64,000 bases of DNA from NCBI GenBank assembly GCA_023213315.1, contig JAKCPI010000416.1:1-64000 (forward strand), written 5' to 3'. Positions 54,929 to 64,000 of the stretch are shown in pieces. A program made the position numbers and the translations under genes. The stretch is from Euborellia annulipes (taxonomy: Eukaryota > Arthropoda > Insecta > Dermaptera > Anisolabididae). Within the stretch, counting starts at the first letter, position 1. The number at the start of each line of letters is the position of its first letter. Under the pieces are notes generated by a model. That model saw only the letters and a program-made list of their open reading frames with translations, searched no databases and was not told the origin of the DNA.

Positions 54929-57900
54929 CATTCGATTTTAATAAAATTTAAAATGTTGCTTTCTTAGGGTGTAAATAATTGAAAAATGGTATTTTAGACC
55001 CCAGAAAGTTCAATTACCCCACTGACCCCCCTGAAATTTATTTTTCATTCGATTTTAATAAAATTTAAAATGTTGCTTTCTTAGGGTGTAAATAATTGAA
55101 AAATGGTATTTTAGACCCCAGAAAGTTCAATTACCCCACTGACCCCCCTGAAATTTATTTTTCATTCGATTTTAATAAAATTTAAAATGTTGCTTTCTTA
55201 GGGTGTAAATAATTGAAAAATGGTATTTTAGACCCCAGAAAGTTCAATTACCCCACTGACCCCCCTGAAATTTATTTTTCATTCGATTTTAATAAAATTT
55301 AAAATGTTGCTTTCTTAGGGTGTAAATAATTGAAAAATGGTATTTTAGACCCCAGAAAGTTCAATTACCCCACTGACCCCCCTGAAATTTATTTTTCATT
55401 CGATTTTAATAAAATTTAAAATGTTGCTTTCTTAGGGTGTAAATAATTGAAAAATGGTATTTTAGACCCCAGAAAGTTCAATTACCCCACTGACCCCCCT
55501 GAAATTTATTTTTCATTCGATTTTAATAAAATTTAAAATGTTGCTTTCTTAGGGTGTAAATAATTGAAAAATGGTATTTTAGACCCCAGAAAGTTCAATT
55601 ACCCCACTGACCCCCCTGAAATTTATTTTTCATTCGATTTTAATAAAATTTAAAATGTTGCTTTCTTAGGGTGTAAATAATTGAAAAATGGTATTTTAGA
55701 CCCCAGAAAGTTCAATTACCCCACTGACCCCCCTGAAATTTATTTTTCATTCGATTTTAATAAAATTTAAAATGTTGCTTTCTTAGGGTGTAAATAATTG
55801 AAAAATGGTATTTTAGACCCCAGAAAGTTCAATTACCCCACTGACCCCCCTGAAATTTATTTTTCATTCGATTTTAATAAAATTTAAAATGTTGCTTTCT
55901 TAGGGTGTAAATAATTGAAAAATGGTATTTTAGACCCCAGAAAGTTCAATTACCCCACTGACCCCCCTGAAATTTATTTTTCATTCGATTTTAATAAAAT
56001 TTAAAATGTTGCTTTCTTAGGGTGTAAATAATTGAAAAATGGTATTTTAGACCCCAGAAAGTTCAATTACCCCACTGACCCCCCTGAAATTTATTTTTCA
56101 TTCGATTTTAATAAAATTTAAAATGTTGCTTTCTTAGGGTGTAAATAATTGAAAAATGGTATTTTAGACCCCAGAAAGTTCAATTACCCCACTGACCCCC
56201 CTGAAATTTATTTTTCATTCGATTTTAATAAAATTTAAAATGTTGCTTTCTTAGGATGTAAATAATTGAAAAATGGTATTTTAGACCCCAGAAAGTTCAA
56301 TTACCCCACTGACCCCCCTGAAATTTATTTTTCATTCGATTTTAATAAAATTTAAAATGACGCTTTCTTAGGGTGTAAATAATTGAAAAATGGTATTTTA
56401 GACCCCAGAAAGTTCAATTACCCCACTGACCCCCCTGAAATTTATTTTTCATTCGATTTTAATAAAATTTAAAATGTTGCTTTCTTAGGGTGTAAATAAT
56501 TGAAAAATGGTATTTTAGACCCCAGAAAGTTCAATTACCCCACTGACCCCCCTGAAATTTATTTTTCATTCGATTTTAATAAAATTTAAAATGTTGCTTT
56601 CTTAGGGTGTAAATAATTGAAAAATGGTATTTTAGACCCCAGAAAGTTCAATTACCCCACTGACCCCCCTGAAATTTATTTTTCATTCGATTTTAATAAA
56701 ATTTAAAATGTTGCTTTCTTAGGGTGTAAATAATTGAAAAATGGTATTTTAGACCCCAGAAAGTTCAATTACCCCACTGACCCCCCTGAAATTTATTTTT
56801 CATTCGATTTTAATAAAATTTAAAATGTTGCTTTCTTAGGGTGTAAATAATTGAAAAATGGTATTTTAGACCCCAGAAAGTTCAATTACCCCACTGACCC
56901 CCCTGAAATTTATTTTTCATTCGATTTTAATAAAATTTAAAATGTTGCTTTCTTAGGGTGTAAATAATTGAAAAATGGTATTTTAGACCCCAGAAAGTTC
57001 AATTACCCCACTGACCCCCCTGAAATTTATTTTTCATTCGATTTTAATAAAATTTAAAATGTTGCTTTCTTAGGGTGTAAATAATTGAAAAATGGTATTT
57101 TAGACCCCAGAAAGTTCAATTACCCCACTGACCCCCCTGAAATTTATTTTTCATTCGATTTTAATAAAATTTAAAATGTTGCTTTCTTAGGGTGTAAATA
57201 ATTGAAAAATGGTATTTTAGACCCCAGAAAGTTCAATTACCCCACTGACCCCCCTGAAATTTATTTTTCATTCGATTTTAATAAAATTTAAAATGACGCT
57301 TTCTTAGGGTGTAAATAATTGAAAAATGGTATTTTAGACCCCAGAAAGTTCAATTACCCCACTGACCCCCCTGAAATTTATTTTTCATTCGATTTTAATA
57401 AAATTTAAAATGTTGCTTTCTTAGGGTGTAAATAATTGAAAAATGGTATTTTAGACATCAGAAAGTTCAATCACCCCCCTGACCCCCCTGAAATTTATTT
57501 TTCATTCGATTTTAATAAAATTTAAAATGACGCTTTCTTAGGGTGTAAATAATTGAAAAATGGTATTTTAGACCCCAGAAAGTTCAATCACCCCCCTGAC
57601 CCCCCTGAAATTTATTTTTCATTCGATTTTAATAAAATTTAAAATGTTGCTTTCTTAGGGTGTAAATAATTGAAAAATGGTATTTTAGACCCCAGAAAGT
57701 TCAATTACCCCACTGACCCCCCTGAAATTTATTTTTCATTCGATTTTAATAAAATTTAAAATGACGCTTTCTTAGGGTGTAAATAATTGAAAAATGGTAT
57801 TTTAGACATCAGAAAGTTCAAACACCCCCCTGACCCCCCTGAAATTTATTTTTCATTCGATTTTAATAAAATTTAAAATGACGCTTTCTTAGGGTGTAAA

Positions 57901-58390
57901 TAATTGAAAAATGGTATTTTAGACCCCAGAAAGTTCAATCACCCCCCTGACCCCCCTGAAATTTATTTTTCATTCGATTTTAATAAAATTTAAAATGTTG
58001 CTTTCTTAGGGTGTAAATAATTGAAAAATGGTATTTTAGACCCCAGAAAGTTCAATTACCCCACTGACCCCCCTGAAATTTATTTTTCATTCGATTTTAA
58101 TAAAATTTAAAATGACGCTTTCTTAGGGTGTAAATAATTGAAAAATGGTATTTTAGACATCAGAAAGTTCAAACACCCCCCTGACCCCCCCTGAAATTTA
58201 TTTTTCATTCGATTTTAATAAAATTTAAAATGACGCTTTCTTAGGGTGTAAATAATTGAAAAATGGTATTTTAGACATCAGAAAGTTCAATCACCCCCCT
58301 GACCCCCCCTGAAATTTATTTTTCATTCGATTTTAATAAAATTTAAAATTACGCTTCCTTAGGGTGTAAATAATTGAAAAATATATTAAT
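54929..58390. repeat. Minisatellite, 117-bp unit x about 29
   Basis: Unit starts (CATTCGATTTTAATAAAATT) recur every 117 bp from 54929 to 58324, with only two single-base length changes. The left and middle units are nearly identical. From about 57,290 rightwards variants mix in (ATGACGC for ATGTTGC, GACATCAG for GACCCCAG, TCACCCCCC for TTACCCCAC). Identical left copies and varied right copies fit expansion from one side. Stop codons occur in the unit; it is not coding. Confidence 0.97.
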
Positions 58391-59099
58391 CAAATATTTA
58401 AAATAAAAAATAAAAACTCTTTTTCATAATTAATTAAAATACATTTATCTGGACAACTCTTAGTCACATCCCGAGACGCCGCCCGCCAGGGCCTAGCGGG
58501 GTAGGGTTGCCGAAGGCAACCCTACCGCAGCTAGTCGTGTATATTTTTTTATTCAAATTCAATGTTTTCCTGAGTTTTTTTTTTTTTTTATTTCTTTATT
58601 CAATGATTAAAAAAATCAATTTTTTATTAGCAATACATTATTTTTCGGTAGCATTCTTATTGGATAAAGCAATTTTGTGGTGGAAAGTATAATTTGAACC
58701 CACTTTACGACAGAGAGAGAAGTCTCACTTCTTGTTCTAAGGTTCACCAGCCTTCTTAGATATTTCTATCATCTGATAATATTTTTCTTCATCTTTAAAT
58801 AATGTTGGATTAGAGTAAAAATGATTTTTTTTTATCTTTTATTAAATGGGAATTGATATTTTGATCTTTTTCTATAAACAAGTATAGACTTTTTATTTCT
58901 CAGTTGAGTGCGAGTTGTCGAAGCTCTCTCTCTCACGTGTATCGGCATTTATTTTAAAGTGATTATAAGTGATTATAAGTGATAATATAGTGTAACTCAC
59001 CCCGAGCCATCAAACGTCAACCAACCCCTCTCCAGTGAGCGTCTTATTAAATTAATACTATTATTAATATTATTAAATTAATATTATATTTCATATATT

Positions 59100-59515
59100 T
59101 TTACTTTCTCTAGAAATATATGTATATGTTAATATACTTATATATAGAGAAAGTATTGGATTCATGTCAAAAATTTATTAAATTTATTTTCTAATTTCAA
59201 ATATTTATTTAGTAGCAAAGCCTAATTTTAATACTTCTTTTTTTTTGTTTTAAATACCATTAATACCTATTCGATTTAAACATTAAGTTACGAAGTTTAA
59301 TTATTTCTTATAAGCGTTTTGAAACTTTTTAGTGCATTTTCGAAAGTTAGTTATTATCTTAGGCTTTGCATTTAAAGTGATTTACATTTAAAACAACTTA
59401 CGGGGGCAAAAAGTTGTTCGTAAAATTTCAACCTCGTAGCTCAATTTCTTTATGCTTTATTTTGAACACACACACACACAAACACAATTTTGCCGTACCC
59501 ACTTTTTTCCAAGAT
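59100..59515. mobile_element. Twin-hairpin repeat fragments
   Basis: 59100-59172 is an H2 hairpin in minus orientation with the adjoining TATTGGATTCATGTCAAAAA. 59400-59515 is a + oriented piece with AAAATTTCAACCTCGTAGCT and the CACACACA tract. The two do not belong to one copy. Confidence 0.65.
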
Positions 59516-60063
59516 CATTTGGGTTGGCCACCCTCTGATTTTAAGTGGAATTATTTTTTTTTATCGTATTAATATGAAAATTTATAAATTTAAGATTTAT
59601 GTAATAATATAATTATAATTAAACAATAAAGAAAATAATTTCCTCAAGACGATAGATTCTATAAATTGATTATTTTTTTTAGATTCCTCTTCACCTTGGG
59701 TCAATGCTGAGGTCATTCAATTGTGATTCATCTTGAAACAACTTCCTCTTTATACATCTGCACCTTCCAGTTTGTTGCCGGGATGTTTATTTAGGTATGT
59801 TTTCATTTTTAAATTTTAAAATCAATTTTGTTAATAAATTTAAATTGTATGAATCTGAATGCAAATTTATTTTAGTCTGGTTTTGTGTTATTCTTGTATA
59901 AATATTTCGGGGTGGCGATCGTTGAATGAATAAGTTCAATAAGTTCTATTATAAATAATTCAAATCAGTGTCGTTAATGCTGACCCAAAATTATACCAAG
60001 ATTATCTCTTGAGAATTAAATTAAAATACATTAATAGAGAGTTGTGATGTCATTTGGCTTGTA

Positions 60064-60271
60064 CAGTGAGGGGAAATATTAAGTCCCACCCATGCGTTTT
60101 CTACTTGTAATTATTTCATTGTTTTAAAAAAATATTATATATTTTTTAATGGAAACTTTAATGGTTCAAACCTAAAAAATTTCCAATAAAGATTTTTCTT
60201 TTCTTTTATAAAAACAATGAAATAATCACATGTAGAAACGCAAAGGTGGGACTTAATATTGTCCCTCACTG
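60064..60271. mobile_element. Mariner-like MITE 2
   Basis: Ends CAGTGAGGGGAAATATTAAG and (inverted) CTTAATATTGTCCCTCACTG, flanked by TA (60062-60063, 60272-60273). 208 bp long, the same family and nearly the same length as the copy at 48604. Confidence 0.85.
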
Positions 60272-60775
60272 TACATTGTCACAATCGATGCCCAAATTTA
60301 AATTAGGAACTTTTTACCATGGCAAGTGAAACCAGCAAACCTATTGATTTCTTTTAAAAATCTTACTACCACATACTAAATTAAATTCTTCTAAGTGTTA
60401 ATAATAACGAGTAAAAAAAGAAATCGAAGTTGTATGAAACTGTTAAATTAATTTTATAATTAACAGATTCTCATGAATTATTAAAAAAAAGATCGATAAT
60501 TAAGGTCTAAATCTAACGAACAAAAATCACTATTCGATTTACATAATATTTATGTATCAAGCAAGAATGAGGAAATATCAATTTAACAAAATTGAGATTG
60601 CATGCCAACTTAAAGAAGATTTATAGTGTGAAAAATGACAAGTTTTCTTCTTCCTAAGTTTTGTATATTAAAACTTATAATTGGTGTGAGAAAAATACAA
60701 ATTACACAATCTCTTTCTTTATTATTCAGAAAAGAGACAAATTATCAATACAGAGATATTTCGAAAAAAAAAGTA

Positions 60776-61448
60776 AAAACATCTGGTGTGACAAGCACGG
60801 CACACAACTTTTTCTTACCTTCGGTAATCGAAAGTTGTGTTCTGTGCTTGTCACACCAGATTTTTCGCGTCGACATATATTTAGTTTCCGCCGATATATT
60901 AGATTTCAAGATGTAAAATTTATTAGTATGGGAAAATATTTATATTTTGTTACCATGGCAACCATTTCTCCTATCCTTCCTATGAAGTACAAGAGTAAAT
61001 TGGTCTTAAGAATATTTCAATGACAAAATGAGAATATACATTTTAAAGAGCATCTAAAAAATAATTGATTTTTGAATTTTAATCAAAATCGTTGGAACGA
61101 ATTATGAGAAAATCTAAAAAAACTTAAAAACTACATCAGCAAAGTACTAGTACTCTTTAGCGGATTTTTATAAAAAGCTTATTTTCACGCCCTAGGGCGT
61201 TACCTAACTTAAATATAAAATTTCAACCTCTTAGCTAAATTCCTTCATGGTTGAAATTGAACCCAGACACACACACCCACACACACAGACAGACAGACCA
61301 TGTCGCGAAAAACGAATTTTTTGGATTCACTGGACCTCAAAACGTGTATATACATCAAAATATCGTCATTGAATTTTTGACATGAATCCAATACTTTCTC
61401 TCTATATGTATATTAACATATACATATAGGTAGGAGAAAGTAAAAAAA
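60776..61448 (+). mobile_element. Twin-hairpin repeat, best complete short copy
   Basis: H1 is a 31-bp stem (60781-60811 with 60831-60861, ATCTGGTGTGACAAGCAC outermost). H2 is a ~22-bp stem (61392-61442, TACTTTCTC outermost). Both hairpins contain a CTTTCTCTTACC-like motif. A perfect X-box GTTACCATGGCAAC lies at 60949-60962. A 120-codon open frame crosses H1 and the X-box but is not kept in other copies. The H2 tail GTAAAAAAAC echoes GTAAAAAC just before H1, a possible target duplication or target preference. Confidence 0.9.
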
Positions 61449-62883
61449 CATTTAAGCCCTCCCAGTGAGATAGAAACATATACTGGTAGAATTAATTTTT
61501 AAAACATAGTCTATACCTTCAATAATTTAAAAAGCACAAACATTTTTATAAAAAATAGATTTGTTTAATATAATTAAGGTTAGGAGTGCCTGGGTCTCTT
61601 TCCTCTCTGTGACTCACCTTTTGCCTTAATTTGTGAATTAAAGGAAGAATGAGTTTGGAGACCTTTGTTAAATTAAACAGAAATGAATACTGACAATTAT
61701 TCTAAATAAAGTGTAGCGAGAACACCTGTTTAGATTTAATCTTTTATTTTAAACAATTCATTTAAGTAGAAAAGAAACCAGCCAGGTTTTTTTTTTTGTT
61801 TTTGTTTTTTTTTTTTGATTAATAGCCTTCAAATTGAGAGGAAATTAGTCAAAATTAACAGAACTCTATGAATCATAATTAGAGCAGGTGTTTAAAGAAA
61901 AACTTGCTTTATTATATTCTTCCTTAAATTCTGTTTTTGTATTCAATCAGAGTTTCCGTCGAGACTTATAAGAAAAATATAACAAAAAATTAAAAAATTA
62001 GGCTATTATTAAATTACAAGAGTAATTTAAATAATACACAAAGCGCGCGTGTTAAATGTTTATTTAACCACAATCGGTTTGCTGAAAAATTATTCTGAAG
62101 GAAAAACTGATTGGAGGATGTGTGAGGGAGGGGGTGGGGAGGAGACAATCGCCAATACACTTCTTATGCATTTAATGTTAGAAAACAAAGTAATATCCAT
62201 GCGTTATAAAATTTCTAGTCCTAAATTCATTCTCACGGTGTCAATCACTTATTTGATTATCTTCATTCATTAGAAATAGAAACAAATTCGTAGGTGGGAA
62301 ATGTAAACAAAAAATTTGTATTAAATTATTATTCCTTGGAAATATCTCATTTAATTAAATAATAATTAAATAAACAATTTATTGAGTTTAAGTTTACGGT
62401 GTTAAATAGATGAATATATAATATATATCTCTTTATGATTAACACTTTTAGTGAGCTGTATTGATTATTTAAATATTAGTAATTGGAATCGAACGTAGTT
62501 ATCATGAATTACAACACAACAAATGGAATGAGATATTTCAAAAAAAAAAAAAAAAATCATTCAAAATAAGCCTCTTTAATTTAAATAAAATATTATTTTT
62601 TAATTCACAATTGACAATAACATTTTGTTATATAAGAAAAAATTGGCATAAATTTATTATATTAGAGCTCGATAACATCAATATTTTTCAGTTTTTATAT
62701 AAATATAATTGAAAAGTTTTGTTGAACTCAAGTGATTCATCATCATCTGGTGATGTTTGTTGTTATATTCAAAAAAAAAAAAGAAACACTCTCTTAAAAT
62801 TATTTAAAGTCAATGTAACTTTTTGGCTACAAGCGAATAATTAAATATTTTTTGTTTCTTTGAAAATTAGTCTTCCACTACTA
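61449..62883. other. AT-rich stretch, no gene recognised
   Basis: A 74-codon + frame (62049-62273) has no family signature and is G-rich only locally. No RNA gene or bounded element is visible. Confidence 0.3.
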
Positions 62884-63276
62884 ACAAGGGGAGTGCATGC
62901 CTTCATAACACCGATTTGAACGAAAAATTTTTTGTATGTAGTACTTAATGAAAAACAAATTCTGTTAAAGCGAGAGAACGCGCTTCTCAACCGTTCGTTT
63001 AAAAAAAAAAATAAATAGTTGCACAGGGCGAGATTCGAACTCGAGATTTCATATTTACAAAGAATAACGCTACCAATCTACCCATCGTGGCTTTTGTAAA
63101 CGTTATTGTTAGCAACGGCTTAAGGCATGCTGGCAAAATCTTTAACATTTTTTTTTTAGACGAACGGTTGAGAAGCGCGTTCTCTCGCTTTAACAGAATT
63201 TGTTTTTCATTAAGTACTACACATACAAAAATTTTCGTTCAAAACGGTGTTATGAGGGCTATGCACTCCCCTTGTA
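62884..63276. mobile_element. Palindromic element with tRNA-like core, ~117-bp arms
   Basis: Arms 62884-63001 and 63160-63276 are inverted repeats of high identity (outer ACAAGGGGAGTGCAT, inner GAACGCGCTTCTCAACCGTTCG). The 158-bp centre holds a tRNA-like sequence on the minus strand. No transposase. The layout resembles a foldback transposon that has captured, or grown around, a tRNA-derived unit. Confidence 0.8.
63021..63091 (-). tRNA. tRNA-like sequence, possible tRNA-Gln(UUG) relic
   Basis: On the minus strand, GCCACGATGGGTAGATTGGT gives a 5' end with an A box. A 4-of-5 anticodon stem holds the loop CTTTGTA (U33, anticodon TTG), and GAGTTCGAATCTCG is a good T arm with B box. The acceptor stem pairs only if one base is bulged. 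It is probably a decayed or repeat-borne tRNA; function is doubtful. Confidence 0.4.
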
Positions 63277-63726
63277 AGTAAAAACATTAAACAAAATAAA
63301 TTCGAATAAAAAAATTTAAAAGTGCTGGACTCACAATCCTTTTAATTTAGTCATACTCAGTATATAACCCAATATTGACATTTGTCAATTTCTATAACCT
63401 CTGGGCCATAGAAGGGTGGGGGTTTTTTGTCTTTGAGGGAGGGTTAGAGAATATTTTATAAAATAAAACTTAAAACAGCTGGGATTAGTTCTTTCGAAAT
63501 GATATTTTCTTTCAAATCAAAAAACTAATAATGTCATTTAGAAATAGGGACAAGTAAGTAAACAAAAGGAGAGAGTTTTGTTTATACAATTTTGTTTGAT
63601 TTTCACGTGAGAAGAGTTAGTATATTTATTTTTCTAGTGTCAAATAATGAAATCAGATTTAAAAAAAATGTTTTCGCTATAGAGCCCTAATTAGAGTAAG
63701 GTTACCAAAGGGGTTAGTAGATCTCA

Positions 63727-64000
63727 TAGGCGCCGACTCCATGGGGTCAAAGGGGCTCGAGTTACCCCAATGCTGGGAGTGTCGATAAAAGGTCAATCAG
63801 GGCAAAATCTTAAAACACTAAACCCGTACCCACTGCGTCAATCATATTTAGGCCCCCCTAATAATTTTTAAAAGTAGGTAGATGTACAAATAAATGTTTG
63901 AGTTATTTTTTTATATACCGCCATTGGAATGGTTTTTTCTTTTTTTTTTTTAATGTTTAAAAACTTTTCTTTTACTAATAATTAAACGCAGTGCAAATTA
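63727..64000. mobile_element. hAT-like element, left end, cut by the window
   Basis: CATAGGCGCCGACTCCATGG resembles the CATAGGCGCCGGAAC terminus of the MITE at 8035, followed by the G/C-rich AAGGGGCTCGAGTTACCCC block common to such elements. The right end is outside the window. Confidence 0.4.

Larger units (their letters stand above)
54508..58535 (+). mobile_element. Helitron-like (Helentron/HINE type) non-autonomous element
   Basis: The 5' end TCTATACTATTATATAAAAG, followed by a tetranucleotide repeat and ACTCCGAAACTACTGGACCG, is typical of arthropod Helitron/Helentron termini. The 3' end has a perfect hairpin (GTAGGGTTGCC, loop GAA, GGCAACCCTAC; 58501-58525) and then CGCAGCTAGT. The centre is a long tandem array, a common feature of the Helentron-associated (DINE/HINE) class. 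No Rep/helicase frame, so it depends on another element. Termini were judged by eye from known family patterns. Confidence 0.7.

Noticed and set aside
54710..54931. 73-codon minus-strand frame, glycine-rich
   Set aside because: Produced by the C-rich leader of the Helitron-like element; not coding.
54929..58390. Regularly spaced repeats that might suggest a CRISPR-like array
   Set aside because: The 117-bp units are contiguous without unique spacers, inside a eukaryotic Helitron-like element; it is a minisatellite.
58990..59015. Minus-strand ATG followed by a strong GGTGAGT donor, possible first coding exon of the PPP1R14-like gene
   Set aside because: Only three codons would be coding and there is nothing linking it to the exons at 34.8 kb; the middle exon with the inhibitory domain was not found.
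60661..61023. 120-codon open frame, the longest in the window
   Set aside because: It runs through the H1 hairpin and X-box of a twin-hairpin repeat and is broken in every other copy; the frame is accidental.
62049..62273. 74-codon + frame
   Set aside because: Low-complexity glycine/glutamate patch followed by hydrophobic AT-rich translation; no homologous features seen.

Overview
This is a strongly AT-rich, intron-containing animal nuclear sequence. Gene structure (GT-AG introns of 61 bp to about 11.6 kb, metazoan protein families) and the repeat content (tRNA-derived SINEs, hAT and mariner MITEs, a Helitron-like element, a Ty3/gypsy fragment, Penelope-type hammerhead relics) point to an invertebrate, most likely an arthropod. 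I cannot place it more precisely. There is no bacterial or plasmid character.

Only two host genes can be supported, and both are hidden because their exons are short. (1) On the + strand, 5379-15284, a complete ten-exon gene encodes a 503-residue PLP-dependent acidic amino acid decarboxylase, closest to cysteine sulfinate decarboxylase (CSAD) and its glutamate/aspartate decarboxylase relatives. A 5' noncoding exon probably lies just upstream. (2) On the - strand, 34784 down to 20698, three small exons encode the last 61 residues of a PPP1R14-type (CPI-17/PHI-1) inhibitor of protein phosphatase 1. Its first exon, with the inhibitory phosphorylation site, is not recognisable in the window. The two genes converge across about 5.4 kb of repeats.

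Almost everything else is mobile DNA. The dominant component, with about 25 full or partial copies on both strands, is a noncoding family roughly 0.5-1.2 kb long. Each end is a separate hairpin (called H1 and H2 here), and its interior often carries a 14-bp palindrome of the form GTTRCCATGGYAAC, the consensus X-box bound by RFX factors. I call it the twin-hairpin repeat. Copies are given + when they read H1 to H2. Other layers are hAT-like MITEs with 6-8 bp target duplications (7.1, 8.0, 14.9, 16.7, 21.5, 23.7, 35.6, 39.5 kb and one cut by the right edge), two mariner-like TA MITEs (48.6 and 60.1 kb), a tRNA-derived SINE family (4.7 and 18.6 kb), and long palindromes (6.0, 26.6, 26.8, 40.7, 43.6, 48.2, 62.9 kb). 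Several palindromes carry hammerhead-ribozyme-like cores.

From 54508 to 58535 lies a Helitron-like element whose centre is an array of about 29 copies of a 117-bp unit. From 50868 to 52951 lies a large inverted repeat with arms of about 0.7 kb. Many elements are nested, which gives a relative order of insertion. The most unusual things to follow up are the twin-hairpin/X-box family, the 156-bp-arm palindrome that encodes a hammerhead core on each strand, and the palindrome at 62.9 kb built around a tRNA-like sequence.
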